Shown here one piece after another: positions 1 to 8,470 of a stretch of DNA of 64,000 nt. Each line of letters opens with the position of its first letter. Positions within the stretch are counted from its first letter, which is position 1. The position numbers and the translations under genes are program-made. Source of the DNA: Actinoplanes siamensis (GTDB lineage: Bacteria > Actinomycetota > Actinomycetes > Mycobacteriales > Micromonosporaceae); contig NZ_BOMW01000061.1 in assembly GCF_016862395.1 (NCBI RefSeq), positions 20,633 to 84,632 of the forward strand, read 5' to 3'. The notes below the pieces were generated by a model. That model worked only from the letters and a program-made list of their open reading frames with translations. It did no database searches and was not told the DNA's origin.

Positions 1-134
1 ATCTCGCCGGGCAGCACCGCCCGGGTCCGGCCGGGCCGGCGGTACGCCGCCAGCGAGAGGGTCTTCTCACCGGGCGTGACGGGGGCCTGATGGCGCCCTC
101 CGACCGCGGCCCGGCCGTGTGCCTGGGTGGTCAC
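1..134 (-). CDS. N-terminus of unidentified protein, cut by the window edge
   Basis: A reading frame begins with GTG at position 134 and runs off the left edge, so only 44 residues are visible. Its start overlaps the stop of the GT39-like gene by four bases (GTGA), the same coupling seen between that gene and the GT2 gene, so it is probably the third gene of one operon. The visible part is hydrophilic and basic (it contains TLSLAAYRRP) with no signal peptide. A role in polysaccharide or cell-envelope sugar metabolism is guessed only from its neighbours. Confidence 0.55.
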   Translation of the reverse strand, partial: MTTQAHGRAAVGGRHQAPVTPGEKTLSLAAYRRPGRTRAVLPGE

Positions 135-1756
135 GGAGCCTCCTTGGTGATCCGGCGGATCTCGATGCGGCCGACGTCCTCGCCGAAGCGGGCCACCAGC
201 GTCGAGTTCGTCAGCAGCGTGTTCACGGCGGGCAGGGTCTTCGAGTCGCCCCGCAGGGCCGGGGTGGAGACGATGTAGTCGACGTCGCGCCAGCCGTTCG
301 GCAGCGTGGCCGCGACGCCCGGGTCCAGGTCCAGCTTGTAGAACCAGATGACCCGGTCCGGCTGGTATCCGGCGTCGACGCACTCCAGCCAGAGCACGTC
401 GTCGGCGACGACCCGGGTGTGCGCCCGGTCCGGCACCTCCTCGCGCAGGAACCGAGCGGCGGCCACGTACCCGGAGTGATAGTTGGCGGTCACCGCCAGC
501 TTGTTGCCGGAATACCAGCGGGGCGCGACCAGGGTGGCGGCGAGCAGCGCCAGGGCGACCAGCACGGCCGGCCGCGACCGCCCCGCCGGGGTGAGCTTGA
601 CCAGCAGGTCCAGCACTCCGGCCAGGGCGATGGCGAAGAACGGCAGCAGCTGTACGACGTACATCACCGGCAGGTGGCCACTGGGCCGGCAGGCGACCAG
701 CACCAGGATCGCGCCGGCCACGGCGGGTGGGCGCAGCCGCCGTACGAACAGGCAGACGGCCGTCGCGGCCAGGCCGCCGAGCAGGACGAACCAGTCGTGG
801 TCGAGCCAGGAGCGGACCAGCCCGTTGGCGATCGAACCGGCGTGGAAGATGCTGCCGCTGCCGGCGCGGTCGCCCAGCTGGAACTGCCAGGCGCCGATCA
901 GCGACACGTGCCCGGCGCCGGGGAACAACTCGCCGCGCAGCGTCGCGTAGAGCGGGTAGAAGACGCCGACCAGGACCAGGCCGCTGGTGTAGCCGCCGAC
1001 CGCCCACGGCCGGGTGGAGCTGCGCGCGGTGTGCTGCCAGAGCGCCAGGACCACCGCGGGCAGCGCCACGACGATGGTCTCCTTGCTGAGCACCGCGATC
1101 GCGGTGGCCGCGCCGGCGCCGGTGAAGGCCCACAGGTTGCGGTGCGGGGACAGCGCCAGGGCGAGGGCGGCGAGCATCCAGACCACGGCGAAGGTGTCCA
1201 GGTAGACGCCGCGGTACATGACCACGGTGAGCGGGGACAGCCCGAAGACGACAAGGGCGGTCGCGGACGACCAGACCGCCATGCCGAGCCGGCGGGAGAT
1301 CACGTAGACCAGCAGCAGGACGGCGCCGACCACCGGGAGCATGGCGATGCGGCCCACCGTGGCGACCGTCGCTCCGTCGGAGCCGGCCAGGCCGGGCAGC
1401 CAGGAGAGGCCGGCCAGCTGGATCCAGGCCAGCGGCGGGTGGTCGTACCAGTAGGTGTAGTGGGCCAGGCCGTGCCCGTGGGCGACCGCCCAGGCCTGGG
1501 CGAGGTAGGTGCCCTCGTCGTCGTTGATCATCGGGTAGCCGCTGATGTTGGCGCCGAGCACCAGCAGCACCAGCGCGGTCAGGCCCACGGCGAGCAGGGC
1601 CTCGCGGCGGGTCAGGCGGCGCCGGCGTACCCTCGCAAGCCTTTGCCCGGCATCGGGATCGGGCAGCGGGAGGCGCGGCCGGGACGCCGGGACGACGCCT
1701 CCCCGCGCCTTCGGGATGATCGCGGTGGTCTGCTGCGACTCGCTGGTGGTGGTCAC
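131..1756 (-). CDS. GT39/PMT-like polytopic membrane glycosyltransferase
   Basis: A predicted integral membrane protein of 541 residues that probably moves a sugar from a polyprenyl-phosphate donor on the outer face of the membrane. After a soluble N-terminus of about 55 residues the chain has roughly ten hydrophobic segments. The first large loop holds NDDEGTYLAQAW, the acidic loop typical of the PMT_2/GT39 group, followed by YDHPPLAW. The C-terminal 100 residues are soluble. I chose the GTG at 1756 (VTTTSES) because it overlaps the stop of the GT2 gene as GTGA; the frame is open further upstream only as an antisense-like extension into that gene. Acceptor and sugar are unknown. Confidence 0.8.
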   Translation of the reverse strand: MTTTSESQQTTAIIPKARGGVVPASRPRLPLPDPDAGQRLARVRRRRLTRREALLAVGLTALVLLVLGANISGYPMINDDEGTYLAQAWAVAHGHGLAHYTYWYDHPPLAWIQLAGLSWLPGLAGSDGATVATVGRIAMLPVVGAVLLLVYVISRRLGMAVWSSATALVVFGLSPLTVVMYRGVYLDTFAVVWMLAALALALSPHRNLWAFTGAGAATAIAVLSKETIVVALPAVVLALWQHTARSSTRPWAVGGYTSGLVLVGVFYPLYATLRGELFPGAGHVSLIGAWQFQLGDRAGSGSIFHAGSIANGLVRSWLDHDWFVLLGGLAATAVCLFVRRLRPPAVAGAILVLVACRPSGHLPVMYVVQLLPFFAIALAGVLDLLVKLTPAGRSRPAVLVALALLAATLVAPRWYSGNKLAVTANYHSGYVAAARFLREEVPDRAHTRVVADDVLWLECVDAGYQPDRVIWFYKLDLDPGVAATLPNGWRDVDYIVSTPALRGDSKTLPAVNTLLTNSTLVARFGEDVGRIEIRRITKEAP

Positions 1757-2991
1757 GCGGCGCCCGCCTCGGCGTTGCCCAGGTGCGCCCCGACGTGCGC
1801 GGTGAGCTCCCAGTCGCGGCGGCCGGTGTACTCGCGCCAGACCGCCCGCAGCGCGGCCACGCTCAGCAGCAGCGCGTACGGGAACGCGCCGAGGATCAGC
1901 CAGGCGAAGTGGCGCCACCGGACCCGCAGGCCGTACTGGATGCCGAAGTCGCGCAGGCCGACGGTCTGGAAGACGATGTTGGCGGCCATCGGGACCACCG
2001 GCACGAAGGTGAGCAGCGCGATGCCGACCGGCAGGTCGGCGAGCAGGGCCAGGGCGATGCCGATCGGGATCGCGACGCCGGAGAACGCCTGCAGGAACGG
2101 GCCGGTCAGGGTGTACCGGGCGAGCAGCCGCTGGCGCAGCGGCAGCCGCCGCCACTCCCCCTTGCGCAGCACCTGCAGGAAACCCTGGTTCCACCGGGTG
2201 CGCTGCTTGAGCAGGCTGCCCAGCGAGTCCGGCGTCTCCTCACGGGTGACCAGCGACGCCTCGTAGGCGACGACCACTTTGGCGCCCCGGCTGGACAGGC
2301 GCACCCCGAGATCGCAGTCCTCGGCCAGGCAGGTGCCGTCCCAGCCGTTGGCGCCGCGCAGCACGTCGGTGCGGACGAACACGGTGTTGCCGCCGAGCGG
2401 GATGAAACCCTTGCTGGCGTGCAGGTGCAGCCGGCTGCGGAACCAGAAGAAGTACTCCAGGCAGTTGTGCAGGCTGTACCAGCTGGAGTGGTAGTTGATC
2501 AGCTGGACGCCGCCCTGGACCACGTCGGCTCCGGTGCTGCGGAACGCGTGGTCGACGTGTTCCAGCAGGTCCGGGTGCACCTGGTCCTCGGCGTCGAAGA
2601 CCCCGACCACCTCGCCACGCACGTACGGCAGGGCGGTGTTCAGCGCGCGTGGCTTGTTCTTCACCGCGTTCTCGTCGGTGACCACCAGGATCCGCTCCGG
2701 CGCCGTCGCCGCGACCCGGTGGGCCACCTCGGCCGTCTCCGGGTCGTCGTGGCCGATGATCAGGATGATCTCGTAGCCCTGGTGGGTGGAGCGCAGCAGC
2801 CGCTCCACCGTGTGCTCCAGCACGGCCTGCTCGTGCCGGGCCGGCACGAGCAGCGAGAACGTGACCCGGTGGTCGCCGTCCGGCTCGGCGAACCGGGTCG
2901 CGGCCAGCGTCTCCGGGGTGCGCCAGGCGTGCATCGTCCACCACAGCGTCACCGCGGCGAATGCGGAGAGGACGAGAGAAATGGAAATCAT
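1753..2991 (-). CDS. GT2 family processive glycosyltransferase, membrane-bound
   Basis: About 412 residues, similar in layout to cellulose/hyaluronan-synthase-like GT2 enzymes that polymerise or transfer sugars from nucleotide donors. An N-terminal membrane helix (residues 2-20) is followed by the GT-A domain with DAED at about 133-136 (metal and donor binding), AEDCD near 223-227 (catalytic acid region) and the KQRTRW motif at 262-267 (QxxRW type). Two or three C-terminal helices follow from about 275. The ATG at 2991 is preferred because the frame further upstream runs through a terminator hairpin. The ribosome site is weak, so a start somewhat upstream is possible. First gene of an operon with the GT39-like gene. 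Confidence 0.82.
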   Translation of the reverse strand: MISISLVLSAFAAVTLWWTMHAWRTPETLAATRFAEPDGDHRVTFSLLVPARHEQAVLEHTVERLLRSTHQGYEIILIIGHDDPETAEVAHRVAATAPERILVVTDENAVKNKPRALNTALPYVRGEVVGVFDAEDQVHPDLLEHVDHAFRSTGADVVQGGVQLINYHSSWYSLHNCLEYFFWFRSRLHLHASKGFIPLGGNTVFVRTDVLRGANGWDGTCLAEDCDLGVRLSSRGAKVVVAYEASLVTREETPDSLGSLLKQRTRWNQGFLQVLRKGEWRRLPLRQRLLARYTLTGPFLQAFSGVAIPIGIALALLADLPVGIALLTFVPVVPMAANIVFQTVGLRDFGIQYGLRVRWRHFAWLILGAFPYALLLSVAALRAVWREYTGRRDWELTAHVGAHLGNAEAGAA

Positions 2992-3219
2992 GACGGCGGC
3001 AGCCAAGATCGGGGCCCTTTCGGCAAAGGTTGAATCGCCACCAGAAATAGCGTTGCGGCGAGACCTTATCGTCCCGTGTCCGGTGCGATTCAAGTCGATC
3101 AGAGCCTTTTCCCCTGATCCAGTGATCGACGCAAAAAAGACCTGAATTGTCCATTTTGTGGCGCTTGCTCGCATAGTCCGGTCGGATCGCCGACAGCCGG
3201 TAATCACTGCGGAAACACG
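2992..3219 (-). promoter_or_regulatory. Leader/promoter region of the glycosyltransferase operon
   Basis: This 228-base stretch between the GT2 start and the upstream terminator is less GC-rich than the rest (runs such as caaaatggacaattcagg). It must hold the promoter of the operon. No known riboswitch consensus could be recognised in it. Confidence 0.4.
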
Positions 3220-3258
3220 AAAAGGCATCCGCCCCGGCCGTCGGGCGGATGCCTTTTT
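3220..3258 (-). terminator. Rho-independent terminator, near-symmetrical
   Basis: A 15-bp perfect stem, AAAAGGCATCCGCCC paired with GGGCGGATGCCTTTT, encloses an 8-base loop and ends in a T run on either strand. It lies downstream of the HD-domain gene and separates it from the glycosyltransferase operon, and could work in both directions. Confidence 0.85.
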
Positions 3259-3387
3259 CACTCAGGGCCGACGCAAGAATTTCTCACGCCTCGCAGGAGT
3301 GGCCTGCCGGAAAGAAGGTAACCCGGCTCACCTATTTCACGACACCCGCGGACGGATGACGCCGGCCCCACAACGGGCGGCCGGCGG

Positions 3388-3990
3388 TCAGGCGAGGCCG
3401 TGCCCATATGCCTCCACCAGCGGAAACAGGTCCGGCTCGCCGTACGTGCCGACCAGCTCGGCGAAGCGCGCCACCTTCGCCGGGCCGAAGCGGCCGACAC
3501 CGACCGAGTACGCGCCGGCGGACACGAACGTCGGCGGGCTCTTCTTGCTGTGGAACTTGTCGGCGTACATCACCAGCTCCTCCTCCCCGGTCGCCGGGAC
3601 GTACTCGCCGGGTGGCAGCGGCAGCCCCTGGTCCAGGATGTCGGAGCGGGTCACGCCCACCCCGGTGTGGCACGAGCAGAACCGGCACAGGTAGTCCGGG
3701 TAGCCCTCGTCCCGCAGCAGCTCGTGGCCGAGCAGCCCGTGCCGGATGTAGTTCGGGTGGTCCAGTACGCCGTCGCGGCCGTAGAGGCGGTAGACGCCGA
3801 TGTCGTGCAGCAGGCAGCCGGCCCGTACCAGGTCGATGTTCACCGCGAGATCGAGACGGTCGAGCAGGCGCTCCGCGATCCGGCAGACGATCTCGCAGTG
3901 CGTCCACACCGAGTCGAACGCCTCCGGGGTCGGCGCGACCCGCTCGTGCAGCCGCCGGATTTCCGTGTCGCTGGGGATCCACATGGTCAT
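3388..3990 (-). CDS. HD-domain phosphohydrolase-like protein
   Basis: About 200 residues forming a single HD domain, the metal-dependent phosphohydrolase fold. Candidate metal ligands are H31, the pair H62-D63 in CLLHDIGVY, and H83/H89 in the YIRHGLLGHE segment. A short Cys-rich stretch (LCRFCSCH) follows near residue 101. The substrate is unknown; members of this group are annotated only as predicted hydrolases. The start is one of two nearby ATGs (3990 or 3984). The frame extends upstream but without motif support. The gene stands alone with a strong terminator about 130 bases downstream. Confidence 0.75.
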   Translation of the reverse strand: MTMWIPSDTEIRRLHERVAPTPEAFDSVWTHCEIVCRIAERLLDRLDLAVNIDLVRAGCLLHDIGVYRLYGRDGVLDHPNYIRHGLLGHELLRDEGYPDYLCRFCSCHTGVGVTRSDILDQGLPLPPGEYVPATGEEELVMYADKFHSKKSPPTFVSAGAYSVGVGRFGPAKVARFAELVGTYGEPDLFPLVEAYGHGLA

Positions 3991-4015
3991 CCATGATCGC
4001 AGGACGGACCGGCGT

Positions 4016-4192
4016 GGGGTCGCGCTGGGCGTGCTGCTGATGCGCGTGGACCAGGACCCGATCCTGTTCCGTGCCGCGACGGTTCTCACGCCCGCCACGA
4101 CCGGTGCGGCCCTGGTCCTACTGACGACCGCGGCGATGTTGATCCCGGCCGCCCGCCGGATCACCCGGACCGAAGATCTCCGCTACGAACAG
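4016..4192 (+). pseudogene. Remnant of an FtsX-type ABC permease C-terminus
   Basis: Without a plausible start, this frame reads GVALGVLL, then DPILFRAATVL, a hydrophobic helix and IPAARRITRTEDLRYE. The combination of DPxxF, a last membrane helix, PARR and ending in LRYE matches the C-terminus of MacB/FtsX permeases. Only about 59 residues remain, so I read it as a relic in the intergenic space ahead of the mannanase gene. Confidence 0.4.
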
Positions 4193-4306
4193 GGCCGATT
4201 CTCCGGTACGGCCGGGAGGTCCGCCGCACCGATCGGCCGCCTTGGCGGGTGGGACGAAATCCAGACGTGACTATCTTGACCAAATGAAGAAACATCCCCA
4301 ACCTTA

Positions 4307-4320
4307 TGGGAGCGCTCCCG
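4307..4320 (+). promoter_or_regulatory. CebR-type operator ahead of the mannanase gene
   Basis: TGGGAGCGCTCCCG matches 13 of 14 bases of the palindrome TGGGAGCGCTCCCA, known as the binding site of the LacI-family cellobiose regulator CebR in actinomycetes. It lies 40 bases upstream of the start codon, so binding would block transcription until cello- or related oligosaccharides release the repressor. No cebR gene lies in this window. Confidence 0.8.
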
Positions 4321-4359
4321 AACGACCCCCATCGATCCCCCAGGAAGGGGAGGCAGACC

Positions 4360-5706
4360 ATGCGAAGAGTCCTGGTCGCGCTCTGTGCCGCCCTGCTCGC
4401 CGCCGCCGGCGCCGTCCTCGCGCTAGGGAACCCGGCGTACGCGGCCACCGGCCTGCACGTCTCCGGCACCGACATCTACGAGGCCAACGGCGCCAAGTTC
4501 GTCATGCGTGGCGTCAACCACGCGCACACCTGGTACACCAGTCAGACCAGCTCGTTCGCCGCCATCAAGGCGGCCGGCGCGAACACCGTCCGGGTCGTGC
4601 TCAGCGGCGGGCGGTGGACGGCGAACAGCGCGAGCGACGTCGCCAACGTGATCTCGCTCTGCAAGGCCAACAAGCTGATCTGCGTCCTCGAGGACCACGA
4701 CACCACCGGGTACGGCGAGGACAGCGCCGCGTACACCCTGGACCAGGCGGTCAACTACTGGATCGGCCTGAAGAGTGTCCTGGTCGGCCAGGAGGACTAC
4801 ATCGCGATCAACATCGGCAACGAGCCGATCGGCAACACCAACCCGGCGCAGTGGACGGCCGCCACCACCGCGGCGATCAAGAAAATGCGTGACAACGGGT
4901 TCCAGCACCTGCTGATGATCGACGCGCCGAACTGGGGCCAGGACTGGCAGCAGGTGATGCTCGCCAACGGCCAGACCGTGCTCGACGCGGACGCCCAGCA
5001 CAACACCGTGCTGTCGATCCACATGTACGCGGTCTACGCGCAGGCCTCGACCATCACCTCCTACCTGGACACCTTCAAGTCCAAGGGCTGGCCGCTGGTG
5101 ATCGGCGAGTTCGGCTGGCAGTTCGCCAGCGGCGAGGTCGACGACCAGACGATCCTGGCCGAGGCGGTCAAGCGCAACCTCGGCTACCTCGGCTGGTCCT
5201 GGTCGGGCAACACCGACCCGATCCTGGACATGGTGCTCAACTTCGACGTCAACCAGAAGACCACCTGGTACCACCGGGTCTTCGACGGCCCGAACGGCAT
5301 CACCGCCACCGCGAGGCAGGCGACGATCTTCGGCGCGCAGCCCAGCACCGGCCCGTCGTCGAGCAGCCCGTCGCCGTCCACCAGTAGCAGCCCGCCTTCG
5401 CCCGGCAAGAAGTGCACGGCGGCGTACACGGTCACCGGCCAGTGGCCGGGCGGCTTCCAGGGTGAGGTCAAGGTGACCGCGGGCAGCTCCGCGATCAGCG
5501 GCTGGACGGTCACCTGGACGTACGCCAACGGCCAGACCGTCTCCAACGCCTGGGGCGCCACGGTCACCAGCAGCGGCTCCAGCATCACCGCGAAGAACGT
5601 GGGCTACAACGGCGGCCTGGGCGCCGGCGCGAGCACGTCCTTCGGTTTCCTCGGCTCCTGGACCGGCACGAACTCCGTCCCGGCCGTGAGCTGCACCGCC
5701 GTCTGA
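4360..5706 (+). CDS. Secreted GH5 endo-beta-1,4-mannanase with CBM2
   Basis: 448 residues: signal peptide 1-28 (cleavage after AYA), GH5 domain about 29-327, Ser/Pro linker 328-350, CBM2 cellulose-binding module 351-448 with flanking cysteines. The opening VMRGVNHAHTWY and RVVLSGG resemble actinomycete GH5_8 mannanases. E155 in IGNEPIGN is the likely acid/base and E250 in VIGEFGW the nucleophile. It would cut mannan or glucomannan in plant cell walls while anchored to cellulose. The ATG at 4360 follows a good ribosome site (GGAAGGGG); the longer frame from 4306 is rejected because it would include the CebR operator. An endoglucanase activity cannot be excluded. Confidence 0.88.
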   Translation: MRRVLVALCAALLAAAGAVLALGNPAYAATGLHVSGTDIYEANGAKFVMRGVNHAHTWYTSQTSSFAAIKAAGANTVRVVLSGGRWTANSASDVANVISLCKANKLICVLEDHDTTGYGEDSAAYTLDQAVNYWIGLKSVLVGQEDYIAINIGNEPIGNTNPAQWTAATTAAIKKMRDNGFQHLLMIDAPNWGQDWQQVMLANGQTVLDADAQHNTVLSIHMYAVYAQASTITSYLDTFKSKGWPLVIGEFGWQFASGEVDDQTILAEAVKRNLGYLGWSWSGNTDPILDMVLNFDVNQKTTWYHRVFDGPNGITATARQATIFGAQPSTGPSSSSPSPSTSSSPPSPGKKCTAAYTVTGQWPGGFQGEVKVTAGSSAISGWTVTWTYANGQTVSNAWGATVTSSGSSITAKNVGYNGGLGAGASTSFGFLGSWTGTNSVPAVSCTAV

Positions 5707-5720
5707 TTCCCGGCACCCGC

Positions 5721-5755
5721 GGGAAGGGTCGCGCCGACACGCGCGGCCCTTCCCT
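5721..5755 (+). terminator. Terminator hairpin after the mannanase gene
   Basis: Arms GGGAAGGG-T-CGCG and CGCG-G-CCCTTCCC pair across a short loop, followed by a pyrimidine-rich tail (tccattctt). It begins 14 bases after the mannanase stop codon. Confidence 0.75.
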
Positions 5756-6092
5756 CCATTCTTCCGGCGGTACGCCGCGACCCCCAGCCCGCTCCCGGCT
5801 CCGGCCGCGCCGCCAGCTTTCGGCTGGGAGTCATGGTCGTCATCAAGGCCTTCGAGACAACCACGGCTCCCAGCCCGGGCTCGGGAGCGCGGCCGCGGCA
5901 TCGAGCAGCGCGGGCAGCAAGAAGAGTGGCCGGCGGCTGACGGCAACCGGGAGCGGGCAGGCGTCGCGCGGACCCGGCGCTCTCCTCCACTTCAAACATA
6001 GCTCGGTACACAGGGCTTGCGGCAAGGCGCCCACAGTGCCGCAGAATTGCCCCTCACACTGTTGTGACGTGCGGAAATGGGGGCTTGGCGAA
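5756..6092. other. Intergenic region with a long-loop inverted repeat
   Basis: No gene is supported here. GGCTGGGAG (5822-5830) and CTCCCAGCC (5867-5875) form a perfect 9-bp inverted repeat around a 36-base loop that itself begins and ends with TGGT/ACCA. The right part (5990-6090) is less GC-rich and should hold the promoter of the GT1 gene. Confidence 0.4.
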
Positions 6093-7331
6093 GTGCGTGT
6101 GCTGTTGACCAGCTGGGGATCGCGCGGAGATGTGGAACCACTGGCGGCGCTGGCCGTGGCCATCCGGGAACAGGGCGGGGAAGCAGTGGTGTGCGCCCCG
6201 CCGGACGACGATTTCGTGACCCTGCTGGACCGGGTCGGGGTGCCGCTGGTACCGCTCGGGCCGACCGTGAAGTCGGTGGTGGCCAGGCGGGAGCCGCCCG
6301 GCGCGGCGGCCGCGTTCAAGCTGGCGCCGGAGCTGGTGGCGGCCCGGTTCGAGACGCTGGGCGCGGTGGCGCCCGGGTGCCGGGCGATCGTGGCGACCGG
6401 GCTGATGCCGGCCGGGGCCCGGGACGTGGCGGACAAGCTGGGGATCCGGTACGTGCTGGCCGCCTTCCATCTGCTCGGGCTGCCTTCGCGGCACCTCCCG
6501 CCGGGCCGGCGGCCGGGCCCGCCGCTCACCGCGGACGAGACGGACCTGACGGGACAGTGGGCCCAGGACGCCGAGCGGGTGAACGGGCTGTACGGCGAGG
6601 CGGTCAACCGGCACCGGGCGTTGATCGGCCTGCCGCCGGTGGGTAACGTCCGCGACTACGTGTTCACCGACCGGCCGTGGCTGGCCGCGGACCCCGTGCT
6701 CTGCCCGTGGCAGCCGGGCCGCACCGAGCTCGACGTGGTGCAGACCGGGGCGTGGATCCTGCCGGACGACCGGCCGCTGCCCGCGGACCTGCTGGCGTTC
6801 CTGGACGCCGGCCAGCCTCCGGTGTACGTCGGTTTCGGCAGCATGGCGGCGTATGTCTCGAAGGACATCGCGCAGGTCGCCATCGAGGCGGTGCGTGCCC
6901 AGGGCCGGCGCATCGTACTGGCGCGCGGGTGGGCCGGGCTGGCCGCGACCGACGACGCGGCCGACTGCTTCGTCGTCGGCGAGGTGAACCAGCAGGAGCT
7001 GTTCCGCCGGGTGGCCGCGATCGTGCACCACGGCGGCGCGGGCACCACCACGACGGCGTCCCGGTCCGGCACGCCGCAGGTGATCGTCCCGCAGATCGCC
7101 GACCAGCCGCACTGGGCCGCCCGGATCGCCGAGCTGGGCGTCGGCGTCGCCCACGACGGTCCGGTGCCGACCGTGGCGTCGCTGTCGCACGCGCTGGGCA
7201 CGGCGCTGGGCACGGCCACCGCGGTCCGGGCCCGGGAGATGGCCGGGACGATCCGCGGCGACGGCGCGGCCGTGGCCGCGGGACTGCTGCTGGAGGTGGC
7301 CCGCGAGAACACGGGCCACCCGTCCCGCTAG
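6093..7331 (+). CDS. GT1-family (MGT/GtfB-like) glycosyltransferase
   Basis: 412 residues, the usual length for cytosolic GT-B enzymes that glycosylate small molecules or lipids. The N-terminal Rossmann domain starts with VRVLLTSWGSRGDVEPL, the acceptor-side signature of this family. The C-terminal donor domain has HHGGAGTTTTASRSGTPQ and later DQPHWAARI, the nucleotide-sugar binding motif. I chose GTG at 6093 because it sits just ahead of the conserved beta-strand and follows a GGGGG ribosome site; the frame opens earlier without family support. It sits between the two hydrolase units but has no CebR box of its own. It converges on the Cip1-like gene with the stop codons overlapping. Acceptor unknown. 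Confidence 0.85.
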   Translation: MRVLLTSWGSRGDVEPLAALAVAIREQGGEAVVCAPPDDDFVTLLDRVGVPLVPLGPTVKSVVARREPPGAAAAFKLAPELVAARFETLGAVAPGCRAIVATGLMPAGARDVADKLGIRYVLAAFHLLGLPSRHLPPGRRPGPPLTADETDLTGQWAQDAERVNGLYGEAVNRHRALIGLPPVGNVRDYVFTDRPWLAADPVLCPWQPGRTELDVVQTGAWILPDDRPLPADLLAFLDAGQPPVYVGFGSMAAYVSKDIAQVAIEAVRAQGRRIVLARGWAGLAATDDAADCFVVGEVNQQELFRRVAAIVHHGGAGTTTTASRSGTPQVIVPQIADQPHWAARIAELGVGVAHDGPVPTVASLSHALGTALGTATAVRAREMAGTIRGDGAAVAAGLLLEVARENTGHPSR

Positions 7332-8470
7332 CAGCCGTTGCGGGCCGCGGAGACCGCGACGTCGTCGTACCAGAGGGTGTCCGCGCCGTCGCCGTAGCTC
7401 TCCCAGCCCAGCTTGAGGTCGGTGAGCGCCGGCCGCCACGTCTTGTTCAGCCACTGGCTGTCGATGTCGTGCGTCGGTGTGCCGTCCTCAATCAGGCCGG
7501 GCACCGAGGCGCCGTTCAACCAGGTCTCGATGGTGCCGTTGGCGCCGTCCACCTTGAACTCGACGCAGTTCCAGGTGTTCACCGGCAGTGGCCTGGACAG
7601 CGCCACCCCGGCTGGGCTCTGCTCGGGCAGCGTGGCGTCGTCCGAGGCCCGGTTGAACTGCAGCGCACCGTTCTGCCCGCCGAACCGCAGGTCCCGGCCG
7701 CCGTCGTTGGCGTCGGCCAGGGCCACCGCGGTGACGTGCGCGGCGGGCAGGGCGGTCGTGTGCCGCACCCAGTAGCGGACGTACCACGCCTTCGACACCG
7801 CGCCGACCAGCGAGGTGTTACGGGCGAACACGTGGTTGCAGTAGCCGGCCGCCCCGTTGATCCGCAGCGAGGTGGTGCCGCTGTGGGCGACGGTCCGGTC
7901 GATCGCGGCGGTGCCCGCTCCGGAGCAGTCCGGGCTGGTCACCGTCCACGCCCCGGTGGGGACGGTGCCGGTCTGCGTCTCGAAGCCGTCACCGCCGGGC
8001 GTCGGCGGCGGCGTGCTGACCGACGGGCTGGGCGAGGGCGACGACGCGGACGGGGACGGGGACGGGGTCACGTCGTCCCCGCAGGCCACGTTGTTGAAGC
8101 GGAACGCGGTCGGCGCCGGGTTGGTCCCCGAGTACGTCCCCTGGAAGCCGAAACTCGCCGACGCCCCGGTGCCCAGGGCGCCGTTCCACCCGACGTTCGC
8201 GGCGGTGGCGGTGGCGCCCGACTGGGTCACTGTCGCGTTCCAGGCCGAGGTGACCTGTTGGTTGCCGGAGAACGTCCAGCCCAGCGTCCAGGACGAGACA
8301 GCCGCGCCGAGGTTGGTGACCTTGACGTCGGCGGTGAAGCCGGTGTTCCAGCTGTTCGCGGTCCACGTGACGGCGCAGGTGGCGGCCGCCGCCCGGGCCG
8401 GCCCCAGCGCCGCGACACCCAGGGCGGCCCCGGTCAGGGCGACCACGGAGAGCACTGGTAGGCGCCTCAT
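7328..8470 (-). CDS. Secreted CBM2 protein with C-terminal Cip1-like domain
   Basis: 380 residues: signal peptide about 1-29, CBM2 31-130, Ser/Pro linker 131-160, then a 220-residue domain. That domain resembles, from memory, the fungal cellulose-induced protein Cip1: TVAHSG near the start, a YCNHVF strand, LRFGGQ, SDDATLPEQSP and TIETWLNGASVPG. Cip1 has a jelly-roll fold similar to glucuronan lyases, and its role in biomass breakdown is debated. The start ATG at 8470 overlaps the endoglucanase stop as ATGA, so the two are translationally coupled under one CebR box. This is a co-secreted accessory factor or lyase for plant cell walls, not a classic glycosidase. Confidence 0.8.
   Translation of the reverse strand: MRRLPVLSVVALTGAALGVAALGPARAAAATCAVTWTANSWNTGFTADVKVTNLGAAVSSWTLGWTFSGNQQVTSAWNATVTQSGATATAANVGWNGALGTGASASFGFQGTYSGTNPAPTAFRFNNVACGDDVTPSPSPSASSPSPSPSVSTPPPTPGGDGFETQTGTVPTGAWTVTSPDCSGAGTAAIDRTVAHSGTTSLRINGAAGYCNHVFARNTSLVGAVSKAWYVRYWVRHTTALPAAHVTAVALADANDGGRDLRFGGQNGALQFNRASDDATLPEQSPAGVALSRPLPVNTWNCVEFKVDGANGTIETWLNGASVPGLIEDGTPTHDIDSQWLNKTWRPALTDLKLGWESYGDGADTLWYDDVAVSAARNGC

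Noticed and set aside
119..2266. Long open frame on the plus strand over the glycosyltransferase genes
   Set aside because: Gln/Arg/Gly-rich composition with no motif, fully antisense to two well-supported genes. High GC makes such shadow frames common.
4306..4359. Upstream ATG for the mannanase at 4306
   Set aside because: It would include the CebR operator in the coding region and add a basic tail ahead of a normal signal peptide. ATG 4360 has the ribosome site.
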